Assembly (NCBI GenBank): GCA_946800325.1
Contig: OX326961.1
Span: 40,369,543 to 40,433,542 of the forward strand
Length of the DNA stretch: 64,000 bases
Direction: 5' to 3'
Origin: Luzula sylvatica
Taxonomy: Eukaryota > Streptophyta > Magnoliopsida > Poales > Juncaceae
This document shows positions 9,428-23,183 of the stretch, piece by piece. Position numbers and translations under genes: made by a program. Numbering within the stretch: position 1 is the stretch's first letter; every line of letters starts with the position of its first letter. The notes beneath the pieces are model-generated. The model saw only the letters and a program-made list of their open reading frames with translations. It was not told where the DNA came from and ran no database searches.

Positions 9428-12400
9428 CGTTAAAATCTTGTTTTGAATCGAAAAACAAACTTTCTTAGTGTTTGTGTAATTTGGTGATAAGTTATGTAGT
9501 AAAAGATACGATACAAATGATCTTAAAACACGTTATTTGAACTCGTCAAAGCGTTCAAATCTTGTTTTGAATCGAAAAACAAACTTTCTTAGTGTTTGTG
9601 AAATTTGGTGAAAAGTTATGTGGTAAAAGATATGGTACAAATGATCTAAAAACACGTTATTTGAACTCCTCAAAGCGTTCAAATCTTGTTTTGAATCGAA
9701 AAACAAACTATGTTAGTGTTTGTGAAATTTGGTGAAAAGGTATGTTCTAAAAGGTACGATACAAATGATCTAAAAACACGTTATTTGAACTCCTCAAAGC
9801 GTTAAAAGCTTGTTTTGAATCGAAACTCAAACTTTCTTAGTGTTTGTGAAATTTCGTGAAAAGTTATCTAGTAAAAGATACGATACAAATGATCTAAAAC
9901 ATGTTATTTGAACTCCTCAAAGCGCTAAAATCTTGTTTTGAATCGAAAAACAAACATTCTTAGTGTTTGTGAAATTTGGTGAAAAGTTATGTAGTAAAAG
10001 ATACGATACAAAGGATCTAAAAACACGTTATTTGAACTCCTCAAAGCGTTAAAATCTTGTTTTGAATCGAAAAACAAACTTTCTTAGTGTTTGTGAAATT
10101 TGGTGAAAAGTTACGTAGTAAAAGATACGATACAAATGATCTACAAACATGTTATTTGAACTACTCAAAGCGTTAAAATCTTGTTATGAATCGAAAAACA
10201 AACTTTCTTAGTGTTTGTGAAATTCGGTGAAAAGTTATGTAGTAAAAGATACGATACAAATGATCTAAAAACACGTTATTTGAGCTCCTCAAAGCGTTAA
10301 AAGTGTGTTTTGAATCGAAAAACAAACTTTCTTAGTGTTTGTGAAATTTGGTGAAAAGATCCGTAGTAAAAGATACGATACAAATGATCTTAAAACACGT
10401 TATTTGAACTCGTCAAAGCGTTAAAATCTTGTTTTGAATCGAAAAACAAACTTTCTTAGTGTTTGTGAAATTTGGTGAAAAGTTATGTGGTAAAAGATAC
10501 GATACAAATGATCTAGAAACACGTTATTTGAACTCCTCAAAGCGTTAAAATCTTGTTTTGAATCGAAAAACAAACTATCTTAGTGTTTGTGAAATTTGGT
10601 GAAAATTTATGTACTACAAGATACGATACAAATGATCTAGAAACACGTTATTTGAACTCCTCAAAGCGTTAAAAGCTTGTTTTGAATCGAAACACAAACT
10701 TTCTTAGTGTTTGTGAAATTTCGTGAAAAGTTATGTAGTAAAAGATACGATTCAAAGGATCTAAAAACGGGTTATTTGAACTCCTCAAAGCGTTAAAATC
10801 TTGTTCTGAATCGAAAAATAAACTTTCTTAGTGTTTGTGAAATTTGGAGAAAAGTTACGTACTAAAAGATATGATACAAATGATCTTAAAACACGTTATT
10901 TGAACTACTCAAAGCGTTAAAATCTTGTTTTGAATCGAAAAACAAACTTTCTTAGTGTTTGTGAAATTCGGTGAAAAGTTATGTAGTAAAAGATACGGTA
11001 CAAATGATCTAAAAACACGTTATTTGAGCTCCTCAAAGCGTTAAAATCTTGTTTAGAATCGAAAAACAAACTATCTTAGTGTTTGTGAAATTTGGTGAAA
11101 AGTTATGTACTAAAAGATACGATACAAATGATCTTAAAACACGTTATTTGAACTCGTCAAAGCGTTAAAATCTTGTTTTGAATCTAAAAACAAACTTTCT
11201 TAGTGTTTGTGAAATTTTGTGAAAAGTTACGTGGTAAAAGATACGATACAAATGATCTACAGACACGTTATTTGAACTCCTCACAGCGTTAAAATCTTGT
11301 TTTGAATCGAAAAACAAACTATCTTAGTGTTTGTGAAATTTGGTGAAAAGTTATGTACGAAAAGATACGATACAAATGATCTAAAAACACGTCATTTGAG
11401 CTCCTCAAAGCGTTAAAAGCTTGTTTTGAATCGAAAAACAAAATTTCTTAGTGTTTGTGATATTTGGTGATAAGTTATGTAGTAAAAGATACGATACAAA
11501 TGATCTTAAAACACGTTATTTGAACTCGTCAAAGCGTTAAAATCTTGTTTTGAATCGAAAAACAAACTTTCTTAGTGTTTGTGAAATTTGGTGAAAAGTT
11601 ATGTGGTAAAAGATACGGTACAAATGATCTAAAAACACGTTATTTGAACTCCTCAAAGCGTTAAAATCTTGTTTTGAATCGAAAAACAAACTATGTTAGT
11701 GTTTGTGAAATTTGGTGAAAAGTTATGTACTAAAAGGTACGATACAAATGATCTAAAAACACGTTATTTGAACTCCTCAAAGCGTTAAAAGCTTGTTTTG
11801 AATCGAAACTCAAACTTTCTTAGTGTTTGTGAAATTTCGTGAAAAGTTATGTAGTAAAAGATACGATACAAATGATCTAAAACATGTTATTTGAACTCCT
11901 CAAAGCGCTAAAATCTTGTTTTGAATCGAAAAACAAACTTTCTTAGTGTTTGTGAAATTTGGTGAAAAGTTATGTAGTAAAAGATACGGTACAAAGGATC
12001 TAAAAACACGTTATTTGAACTCCTCAAAGCGTTAAAATCTTGTTTTGAATCGAAAAACAAACTTTCTTAGTGTTTGTGAAATTTGGTGAAAAGTTACGTA
12101 GTAAAAGATACGATACAAATGATCTACAAACATGTTATTTGAACTACTCAAAGCGTTAAAATCTTGTTTTGAATCGAAAAACAAACTTTCTTAGTGTTTG
12201 TGAAATTCGGTGAAAAGTTATGTAGTAAAAGATACCATACAAATGATCTAAAAACACGTTATTTGAGCTCCTCAAAGCGTTAAAAGTGCGTTTTGAATCG
12301 AAAAACAAACTTTCTTAGTGTTTGTGAAATTTGGTGAAAAGATCTGTAGTAAAAGATACGATACAAATGATCTTAAAACACGTTATTTGAACTCGTCAAA

Positions 12401-13269
12401 GCGTTAAAATCTTGTTTTGAATCGAAAAACAAACTTTCTTAGTGTTTGTGAAATTTGGTGAAAAGTTATGTGGTAAAAGATACGATACAAATGATCTAGA
12501 AACACGTTATTTGAACTCCTCAAAGCGTTAAAAGCTTGTTTTGAATCGAAACACAAACTTTCTTAGTGTTTGTGAAATTTAGTGAAAAGTTATGTAGTAA
12601 AAGATACGATACAAAGGATCTAAAAACAGGTTATTTGAACTCCTCAAAGCGTTAAAATCTTGTTTTGAATCGAAAAACAAACTTTCTTAGTGTTTGTGAA
12701 ATTTGGAGAAAAGTTACGTACTAAAAGATACGATACAAATGATCTTAAAACACGTTATTTGAACTACTCAAAGCGTTAAAATCTTGTTTTGAATCGAAAA
12801 ACAAACTTTCTTAGTGTTTGTGAAATTCGGTGAAAAGTTGTGTACTAAAAGATACGGTACAAATGATCTAAAAACACGTTATTTGAGCTCCTCAAAGCGT
12901 TAAAATCTTGTTTAGAATCGAAAAACAAACTATCTTAGTGTTTGTGAAATTTGGTGAAAAGTTATGTACTAAAAGATACAATACAAATGATCTTAAAACA
13001 CGTTATTTGAACTCGTCAAAGCGTTAAAATCTTGTTTTGAATCTAAAAACAAACTTTCTTAGTGTTTGTGAAATTTTGTGAAATGTTACGTGGTAAAAGA
13101 TACGATACAAATGATCTACAAACACGTTATTTGAACTCCTCACAGCGTTAAAATCTTGTTTTGAATCGAAAAACAAACTATCTTAGTGTTTGTGAAATTT
13201 GGTGAAAAGTAATGTACGAAAAGATACGATACAAAGGATCTAAAAACACGTTATTTGAACTCCTCAAAA
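9428..13269 (+). repeat. Block B1, 31 monomers, 3,842 bp (16+15)
   Basis: This is a divergent HOR family. Part a (9428-11410, exactly 1,983 bp, 16 monomers) starts with m1. It then has two monomers with GCGTTCAAATC in place of GCGTTAAAATC, an m5 variant with GCGCTAAAATC and ACATTC, a CTACAAACATG monomer, one with AAAGTGTG and AAAAGATCCGTAG, and one with ACTACAAG. Part b (11411-13269, 15 monomers) opens with a TGATATTTGG monomer. It repeats much of the same order with AAAGTGCG and AGATCT (12340-12345). Two monomers in each part have CTCACAGCG or a TTTTGTG segment. Block B recurs at 18103 and 23184. Confidence 0.88.
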
Positions 13270-16119
13270 CGTTAAAATCTTGTTATGAATCGAAAAACAA
13301 ACTTTCTTAGTGTTTGTGTAATTTGGTGATAAGTTATGTAGTAAAAGATACGATACAAATGATCTTAAAACACGTTATTTGAACTCGTCAAAGCGTTAAA
13401 ATCTTGTTTTGAATCGAAAAACAAACTTTCTTAGTGTTTGTGAAATTTGGTGAAAAGTTATGTGGTAAAAGATACGGTACAAATGATCTAAAAACACGTT
13501 ATTTGAACTCCTCAAAGCGTTAAAATCTTGTTTTGAATCGAAAAACAAACTATGTTAGTGTTTGTGAAATTTGGTGAAAAGTTATGTCCTAAAAGGTACG
13601 ATACAAATGATCTAAAAACACGTTATTTGAACTCCTCAAAGCGTTAAAAGCTTGTTTTGAATCGAAACTCAAACTTTCTTAGTGTTTGTGAAATTTCGTG
13701 AAAAGTTATGTAGTAAAAGATACGATACAAATGATCTAAAACATGTTATTTGAACTCCTCAAAGCGTTAAAATGTTGTTTTGAATCGAAAAACAAACTTT
13801 CTTAGTGTTGGTGAAATTTGGTGAAAAGTTATGTAGTAAAAGATACGATACAAAGGATCTAAAAACACGTTATTTGAACTCCTCAAAGCGTTAAAATCTT
13901 GTTTTGAATCGAAAAACAAACTTTCTTGGTGTTTGTGAAATTTGGTGAAAAGTTATGCGGTAAAAGATACGATACAAATGATCTAGAAACACGTTATTTG
14001 AACTCCTCAAAGCGTTAAAAGCTTGTTTTGAATCGAAACACAAACTTTCTTAGTGTTTGTGAAATTTCGTGAAAAGTTATGTAGTAAAAGATACGATACA
14101 AAGGATCTAAAAACACGTTATTTGAACTCCTCAAAGCGTTAAAATCTTGTTTTGAATCGAAAAACAAACTTTCTTAGTGTTTGTGAAATTTGGTGAAAAG
14201 TTATGTACTAAAAGATACGATACAAATGATCTAGAAACACGTTATTTGAACTCCTCAAAGCGTTAAAAGCTTGTTTTGAATCGAAACACAAACTTTCTTA
14301 GTGTTTGTGAAATTTCGTGAAAAGTTATGTAGTAAAAGATACGATACAAAGGATCTAAAAACACGTTATTTGAACTCCTCAAAGCGTTAAAATCTTGTTT
14401 TGAATCGAAAAACAAACTTTCTTAGTGTTTGTGAAATTTGGTGATAAGTTATGTAGTAAAAGATACGATACAAATGATCTTAAAACACGTTATTTGAACT
14501 CGTCAAAGCGTTAAAATCTTGTTTTGAATCGAAAAACAAACTTTCTTAGTGTTTGTGAAATTTGGTGAAAAGTTATGTGGTAAAAGATACGGTACAAATG
14601 ATCTAAAAACACGTTATTTGAACTCCTCAAAGCGTTAAAATCTTGTTTTGAATCGAAAAACTAACTATGTTAGTGTTTGTGAAATTTGGTGAAAAGTTAT
14701 GTACTAAATGGTACGATACAAATGATCTAAAAACACGTTATTTGAACTCCTCAAAGCGTTAAAAGCTTGTTTTGAATCGAAACTCAAACTTTCTTAGTGT
14801 TTGTGAAATTTCGTGAAAAGTTATGTAGTAAAAGATACGATACAAATGATCTAAAACATGTTATTTGAACTCCTCAAAGCGTTAAAATCTTGTTTTGAAT
14901 CGAAAAACAAACTTTCTTAGTGTTTGTGAAATTTGGTGAATAGTTATGTAGTAAAAGATACGATACAAAGGATCTAAAAACACGTTATTTGAACTCCTCA
15001 AAGCGTTAAAATCTTGTTTTGAATCGAAAAACAAACTTTCTTAGTGTTTGTGAAATTTGGTGAAAAGTTACGTAGTAAAAGATACGATACAAATGATCTA
15101 CAAACATGTTATTTGAACTACTCAAAGCGTTAAAATCTTGTCTTGAATCGAAAAACAAACTTTCTTAGTGTTTGTGAAATTTGGAGAAAAGTTACGTAGT
15201 AAAAGATACGATACAAATGATCTTAAAACACGTTATTTGAACTACTCAAAGCGTTAAAATCTTGTTTTGAATCGAAAAACAAACTTTCTTAGTGTTTGTG
15301 AAATTCGGTGAAAAGTTATGTAGTAAAAGATACGGTACAAATGATCTAAAAACACGTTATTTGAGCTCCTCAAAGCGTTAAAATCTTGTTTAGAATCGAA
15401 AAACAAACTATCTTAGTGTTTGTGAAATTTGGTGAAAAGTTATGTACTAAAAGATACGATACAAATGATCTTAAAACACGTTATTTGAACTCGTCAAAGC
15501 GTTAAAATCTTGTTTTGAATCTAAAAACAAACTATCTTAGTGTTTGTGAAATTTGGTGAAAAGTTATGTACTGAAAGATACGATACAAATGATCTAGAAA
15601 CACGTTATTTGAACTCCTCAAAGCGTTAAAAGCTTGTTTTGAATCGAAACACAAACTTTCTTAGTGTTTGTGAAATTTCGTGAAAAGTTATGTAGTAAAA
15701 GATACGATACAAAGGATCTAAAAACACGTTATTTGAACTCCTCAAAACGTTAAAATCTTGTTTTGAATCGAAAAACAAACTTTCTTAGTGTTTGTGAAAT
15801 TTGGTGATAAGTTATGTAGTAAAAGATACGATACAAATGATATTAAAACACGTTATTAGAACTCGTCAAAGCGTTAAAATCTTGTTTTGAATCTAAAAAC
15901 AAACTATCTTAGTGTTTGTGAAATTTGGTGAAAAGTTATGTACTGAAAGATACGATACAAATGATCTAGAAACACGTTATTTGAACTCCTCAAAGCGTTA
16001 AAAGCTTGTTTTGAATCGAAACACAAACTTTCTTAGTGTTTGTGAAATTTCGTGAAAAGTTATGTAGTAAAAGATACGATACAAAGGATCTAAAAACACG
16101 TTATTTGAACTCCTCAAAA
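13270..16119 (+). repeat. HOR unit A6, 23 monomers, 2,850 bp (9+14)
   Basis: This A-type unit has changed monomer content. 13270-14384 (9 monomers) runs m1-m6, with a private ATGCGG near 13956, and then moves to AAGCTT and CAAAGG monomers. 14385-16119 (14 monomers) begins with a GTGATAAG monomer followed by m2-m5-like monomers and one with CTACAAACATG (a B-type feature). It ends with canonical m10-m16. It reads as a chimera of A and B order. Confidence 0.85.
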
Positions 16120-18102
16120 CGTTAAAATCTTGTTTTGAATCGAAAAACAAACTTTCTTGGTGTTTGTGTAATTTGGTGATAAGTTATGTAGTAAAAGATA
16201 CGATACAAATGATCTTAAAACACGTTATTTGAACTCGTCAAAGCGTTAAAATCTTGTTTTGAATCGAAAAACAAACTTTCTTAGTGTTTGTGAAATTTGG
16301 TGAAAAGTTATGTGGTAAAAGATACGGTACAAATGATCTAAAAACACGTTATTTGAACTCCTCAAAGCGTTAAAATCTTGTTTTGAATCGAAAAACAAAC
16401 TATGTTAGTGTTTGTGAAATTTGGTGAAAAGTTATGTCCTAAAAGGTACGATACAAATGATCTAAAAACACGTTATTTGAACTCCTCAAAGCGTTAAAAG
16501 CTTGTTTTGAATCGAAACTCAAACTTTCTTAGTGTTTGTGAAATTTCGTGAAAAGTTATGTAGTAAAAGATACGATACAAATGATCTAAAACATGTTATT
16601 TGAACTCCTCAAAGCGTTAAAATGTTGTTTTGAATCGAAAAACAAACTTTCTTAGTGTTGGTGAAATTTGGTGAAAAGTTATGTAGTAAAAGATACGATA
16701 CAAAGGATCTAAAAACACGTTATTTGAACTCCTCAAAGCGTTAAAATCTTGTTTTGAATCGAAAAACAAACTTTCTTGGTGTTTGTGAAATTTGGTGAAA
16801 AGTTATGTGGTAAAAGATACGATACAAATGATCTAGAAACACGTTAATTGAACTCCTCAAAGCGTTAAAATCTTGTTTTGAATCGAAAAACAAACTATCT
16901 TAGTGTTTGTGAAATTTGGTGAAAAGTTATGTACTAAAAGATACGATACAAATGATCTAGAAACACGTTATTTGAACTCCTCAAAGCGTTAAAAGCTTGT
17001 TTTGAATCGAAACACAAACTTTCTTAGTGTTTGTGAAATTTCGTGAAAAGTTATGTAGTAAAAGATACGATACAAAGGATCTAAAAAAAGGTTATTTGAA
17101 CTCCTCAAAGCGTTAAAATCTTGTTTTGAATCGTAAAACAAACTGTCTTAGTGTTTGTGAAATTTGGAGAAAAGTTTCGTACTAAAAGATACGATACAAA
17201 TGATCTTAAAACACGTTATTTGAACTACTCAAAGCGTTAAAATCTTGTTTTGAATCGAAAAACAAACTTTCTTAGTGTTTGTGAAATTCGGTGAAAAGTT
17301 ATGTAGTAAAAGATACGGTACAAATGATCTAAAAACACGTTATTTGAGCTCCTCAAAGCGTTAAAATCTTGTTTAGAATCGAAAAACAAACTATCTTAGT
17401 GTTTGTGAAATTTGGTGAAAAGTTATGTACTAAAAGATACGATACAAATGATCTTAAAACACGTTATTTGAACTCGTCAAAGCGTTAAAATCTTGTTTTG
17501 AATCTAAAAACAAACTATCTTAGTGTTTGTGAAATTTGGTGAAAAGTTATGTACTGAAAGATACGATACAAATGATCTAGAAACACGTTATTTGAACTCC
17601 TCAAAGCGTTAAAAGCTTGTTTTGAATCGAAACACAAACTTTCTTAGTGTTTGTGAAATTTCGTGAAAAGTTATGTAGTAAAAGATACGATACAAAGGAT
17701 CTAAAAACACGTTATTTGAACTCCTCAAAACGTTAAAATCTTGTTTTGAATCGAAAAACAAACTTTCTTAGTGTTTGTGAAATTTGGTGATAAGTTATGT
17801 AGTAAAAGATACGATACAAATGATCTTAAAACACGTTATTAGAACTCGTCAAAGCGTTAAAATCTTGTTTTGAATCTAAAAACAAACTATCTTAGTGTTT
17901 GTGAAATTTGGTGAAAAGTTATGTACTGAAAGATACGATACAAATGATCTAGAAACACGTTATTTGAACTCCTCAAAGCGTTAAAAGCTTGTTTTGAATC
18001 GAAACACAAACTTTCTTAGTGTTTGTGAAATTTCGTGAAAAGTTATGTAGTAAAAGATACGATACAAAGGATCTAAAAACCCGTTATTTGAACTCCTCAA
18101 AA
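16120..18102 (+). repeat. HOR unit A7, 16-mer, 1,983 bp
   Basis: This is a canonical 16-mer in A order, isolated from the A1-A5 run by B1 and A6. Private differences include TTCTTGGTG in its m1 (near 16158), ACTGTC near 17143, and AACCCG near 18080. It shows that the 1,983-bp unit persists on both sides of block B. Confidence 0.92.
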
Positions 18103-21100
18103 CGTTAAAATCTTGTTTTGAATCGAAAAACAAACTTTCTTAGTGTTTGTGTAATTTGGTGATAAGTTATGTAGTAAAAGATACGATACAAATGATCTTA
18201 AAACACGTTATTTGAACTCGTCAAAGCGTTCAAATCTTGTTTTGAATCGAAAAACAAACTTTCTTAGTGTTTGTGAAATTTGGTGAAAAGTTATGTGGTA
18301 AAAGATATGGTACAAATGATCTAAAAACACGTTATTTGAACTCCTCAAAGCGTTCAAATCTTGTTTTGAATCGAAAAACAAACTATGTTAGTGTTTGTGA
18401 AATTTGGTGAAAAGTTATGTTCTAAAAGGTACGATACAAATGATCTAAAAACACGTTATTTGAACTCCTCAAAGCGTTAAAAGCTTGTTTTGAATCGAAA
18501 CTCAAACTTTCTTAGTGTTTGTGAAATTTCGTGAAAAGTTATGTAGTAAAAGATACGATACAAATGATCTAAAACATGTTATTTGAACTCCTCAAAGCGC
18601 TAAAATCTTGTTTTGAATCGAAAAACAAACATTCTTAGTGTTTGTGAAATTTGGTGAAAAGTTATGTAGTAAAAGATACGATACAAAGGATCTAAAAACA
18701 CGTTATTTGAACTCCTCAAAGCGTTAAAATCTTGTTTTGAATCGAAAAACAAACTTTCTTAGTGTTTGTGAAATTTGGTGAAAAGTTACGTAGTAAAAGA
18801 TACGATACAAATGATCTACAAACATGTTATTTGAACTACTCAAAGCGTTAAAATCTTGTTTTGAATCGAAAAACAAACTTTCTTAGTGTTTGTGAAATTC
18901 GGTGAAAAGTTATGTAGTAAAAGATACGATACAAATGATCTAAAAACACGTTATTTGAGCTCCTCAAAGCGTTAAAAGTGTGTTTTGAATCGAAAAACAA
19001 ACTTTCTTAGTGTTTGTGAAATTTGGTGAAAAGATCCGTAGTAAAAGATACGATACAAATGATCTTAAAACACGTTATTTGAACTCGTCAAAGCGTTAAA
19101 ATCTTGTTTTGAATCGAAAAACAAACTTTCTTAGTGTTTGTGAAATTTGGTGAAAAGTTATGTAGTAAAAGATACGGTACAAATGATCTAAAAACACGTT
19201 ATTTGAACTCGTCAAAGCGTTAAAATCTTGTTTTGATTCGAAAAACAAACTTTCTTAGTGTTTGTGAAATTTGGTGAAAAGTTATGTAGTAAAAGATACG
19301 ATACAAAGGATCTAAAAACACGTTATTTGAACTCTTCAAAGCGTTAAAAGCTTGTTTTGAATCGAAACTCAAACTTTCTTAGTGTTTGTGAAATTTGGTG
19401 AAAAGTTATGTGGTAAAAGATACGATACAAATGATCTAGAAACACGTTATTTGAACTCCTTAAAGCGTTAAAATCTTGTTTTGAATCGAAAAACAAACTA
19501 TCTTAGTGTTTGTGAAATTTGGTGAAAATTTATGTACTACAAGATACGATACAAATGATCTAGAAACACGTTATTTGAACTCCTCAAAGCGTTAAAAGCT
19601 TGTTTTGAATCGAAACACAAACTTTCTTAGTGTTTGTGAAATTTCGTGAAAAGTTATGTAGTAAAAGATACGATTCAAAGGATCTAAAAACAGGTTATTT
19701 GAACTCCTCAAAGCGTTAAAATCTTGTTCTGAATCGAAAAATAAACTTTCTTAGTGTTTGTGAAATTTGGAGAAAAGTTACGTACTAAAAGATATGATAC
19801 AAATGATCTTAAAACACGTTATTTGAACTACTCAAAGCGTTAAAATCTTGTTTTGAATCGAAAAACAAACTTTCTTAGTGTTTGTGAAATTCGGTGAAAA
19901 GTTATGTAGTAAAAGATACGGTACAAATGATCTAAAAACACGTTATTTGAGCTCCTCAAAGCGTTAAAATCTTGTTTAGAATCGAAAAACAAACTATCTT
20001 AGTGTTTGTGAAATTTGGTGAAAAGTTATGTACTAAAAGATACGATACAAATGATCTTAAAACACGTTATTTGAACTCGTCAAAGCGTTAAAATCTTGTT
20101 TTGAATCTAAAAACAAACTTTCTTAGTGTTTGTGAAATTTTGTGAAAAGTTACGTGGTAAAAGATACGATACAAATGATCTACAGACACGTTATTTGAAC
20201 TCCTCACAGCGTTAAAATCTTGTTTTGAATCGAAAAACAAACTATCTTAGTGTTTGTGAAATTTGGTGAAAAGTTATGTACGAAAAGATACGATACAAAT
20301 GATCTAAAAACACGTCATTTGAGCTCCTCAAAGCGTTAAAAGCTTGTTTTGAATCGAAAAACAAAATTTCTTAGTGTTTGTGATATTTGGTGATAAGTTA
20401 TGTAGTAAAAGATACGATACAAATGATCTTAAAACACGTTATTTGAACTCGTCAAAGCGTTAAAATCTTGTTTTGAATCGAAAAACAAACTTTCTTAGTG
20501 TTTGTGAAATTTGGTGAAAAGTTATGTGGTAAAAGATACGGTACAAATGATCTAAAAACACGTTATTTGAACTCCTCAAAGCGTTAAAATCTTGTATTGA
20601 ATCGAAAAACAAACTATGTTAGTGTTTGTGAAATTTGGTGAAAAGTTATGTACTAAAAGGTACGATACAAATGATCTAAAAACACGTTATTTGAACTCCT
20701 CAAAGCGTTAAAAGCTTGTTTTGAATCGAAACTCAAACTTTCTTAGTGTTTGTGAAATTTCGTGAAAAGTTATGTAGTAAAAGATACGATACAAATGATC
20801 TAAAACATGTTATTTGAACTCCTCAAAGCGCTAAAATCTTGTTTTGAATCGAAAAACAAACTTTCTTAGTGTTTGTGAAATTTGGTGAAAAGTTATGTAG
20901 TAAAAGATACGGTACAAAGGATCTAAAAACACGTTATTTGAACTCCTCAAAGCGTTAAAATCTTGTTTTGAATCGAAAAACAAACTTTCTTAGTGTTTGT
21001 GAAATTTGGTGAAAAGTTACGTAGTAAAAGATACGATACAAATGATCTACAAACATGTTATTTGAACTACTCAAAGCGTTAAAATCTTGTTTTGAATCGA

Positions 21101-22192
21101 AAAACAAACTTTCTTAGTGTTTGTGAAATTCGGTGAAAAGTTATGTAGTAAAAGATACCATACAAATGATCTAAAAACACGTTATTTGAGCTCCTCAAAG
21201 CGTTAAAAGTGCGTTTTGAATCGAAAAACAAACTTTCTTAGTGTTTGTGAAATTTGGTGAAAAGATCTGTAGTAAAAGATACGATACAAATGATCTTAAA
21301 ACACGTTATTTGAACTCGTCAAAGCGTTAAAATCTTGTTTTGAATCGAAAAACAAACTTTCTTAGTGTTTGTGAAATTTGGTGAAAAGTTATGTGGTAAA
21401 AGATACGATACAAATGATCTAGAAACACGTTATTTGAACTCCTCAAAGCGTTAAAAGCTTGTTTTGAATCGAAACACAAACTTTCTTAGTGTTTGTGAAA
21501 TTTCGTGAAAAGTTATGTAGTAAAAGATACGATACAAAGGATCTAAAAACAGGTTATTTGAACTCCTCAAAGCGTTAAAATCTTGTTTTGAATCGAAAAA
21601 CAAACTTTCTTAGTGTTTGTGAAATTTGGAGAAAAGTTACGTACTAAAAGATACGATACAAATGATCTTAAAACACGTTATTTGAACTACTCAAAGCGTT
21701 AAAATCTTGTTTTGAATCGAAAAACAAACTTTCTTAGTGTTTGTGAAATTCGGTGAAAAGTTGTGTACTAAAAGATACGGTACAAATGATCTAAAAACAC
21801 GTTATTTGAGCTCCTCAAAGCGTTAAAATCTTGTTTAGAATCGAAAAACAAACTATCTTAGTGTTTGTGAAATTTGGTGAAAAGTTATGTACTAAAAGAT
21901 ACAATACAAATGATCTTAAAACACGTTATTTGAACTCGTCAAAGCGTTAAAATCTTGTTTTGAATCTAAAAACAAACTTTCTTAGTGTTTGTGAAATTTT
22001 GTGAAAAGTTACGTGGTAAAAGATACGATACAAATGATCTACAAACACGTTATTTGAACTCCTCACAGCGTTAAAATCTTGTTTTGAATCGAAAAACAAA
22101 CTATCTTAGTGTTTGTGAAATTTGGTGAAAAGTAATGTACGAAAAGATACGATACAAAGGATCTAAAAACACGTTATTTGAACTCCTCAAAA
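18103..22192 (+). repeat. Block B2, 33 monomers, 4,090 bp (18+15)
   Basis: This is the second copy of block B, 8,675 bp after B1. Part a (18103-20333, 18 monomers) has two monomers more than B1a, in the region of about 19100-19440. That region includes TTTTGATTCG near 19231 and CTCTTC near 19333. Part b (20334-22192) has the same 1,859-bp length as B1b. Base differences from B1 are few, for example TTATGTTC where B1 has GTATGTTC, and AACAGG where B1 has AACGGG. Confidence 0.88.
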
Positions 22193-23183
22193 CGTTAAAA
22201 TTTGTTTTGAATCGAAAAACAAACTTTCTTAGTGTTTGTGTAATTTGGTGATAAGTTATGTAGTAAAAGATACGATACAAATGATCTTAAAACACGTTAT
22301 TTGAACTCGTCAAAGCGTTAAAATCTTGTTTTGAATCGAAAAACAAACTTTCTTAGTGTTTGTGAAATTCGGTGAAAAGTTATGTAGTAAAAGATACGGT
22401 ACAAATGATCTAAAAACACGTTATTTGAGCTCCTAAAAGCGTTAAAATCTTGTTTAGAATCGAAAAACAAACTATCTTAGTGTTTGTGAAATTTGGTGAA
22501 AAGTTATGTACTAAAAGATACGATACAAATGATCTTAAAACACGTTATTTGAACTCGTCAAAGCGTTAAAATCTTGTTTTGAATCTAAAAACAAACTATC
22601 TTAGTGTTTGTGAAATTTGGTGAAAAGTTATGTACTGAAAGATACGATACAAATGATCTAGAAACACGTTATTTGAACTCCTCAAAGCGTTAAAAGCTTG
22701 TTTTGAATCGAAACACAAACTTTCTTAGTGTTTGTGAAATTTCGTGAAAAGTTATGTAGTAAAAGATACGATACAAAGGATCTAAAAACACGTTATTTGA
22801 ACTCCTCAAAACGTTAAAATCTTGTTTTGAATCGAAAAACAAACTTTCTTAGTGTTTGTGAAATTTGGTGATAAGTTATGTAGTAAAAGATACGATACAA
22901 ATGATCTTAAAACACGTTATTAGAACTCGTCAAAGCGTTAAAATCTTGTTTTGAATCTAAAAACAAACTATCTTAGTGTTTGTGAAATTTGGTGAAAAGT
23001 TATGTACTGAAAGATACGATACAAATGATCTAGAAACACGTTATTTGAACTCCTCAAAGCGTTAAAAGCTTGTTTTGAATCGAAACACAAACTTTCTTAG
23101 TGTTTGTGAAATTTCGTGAAAAGTTATGTAGTAAAAGATACGATACAAAGGATCTAAAAACACGTTATTTGAACTCCTCAAAA
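22193..23183 (+). repeat. HOR unit A8, 8-mer remnant, 991 bp
   Basis: This unit consists of m1 followed directly by m10-m16, so m2-m9 are missing. The first monomer (22193-22315) is 123 bp because it reads AAAATTTG instead of AAAATCTTG, a single-base loss seen nowhere else in my reading. Its m10 follows the CTCGTC end of m1. It separates B2 from B3. Confidence 0.88.

Noticed and set aside
9428..13269. Block B as an inserted mobile element
   Set aside because: Its monomers are the same 124-bp family in the same phase. There are no terminal repeats, target-site duplications or coding sequence. It is a divergent HOR, not a transposon.
19220..19240. Pol III B-box-like GATTCGAAA
   Set aside because: A single monomer has TTTTGATTCG, superficially like a B box, but the flanking bases do not fit, no A box lies upstream, and it is one substitution from the ordinary monomer.
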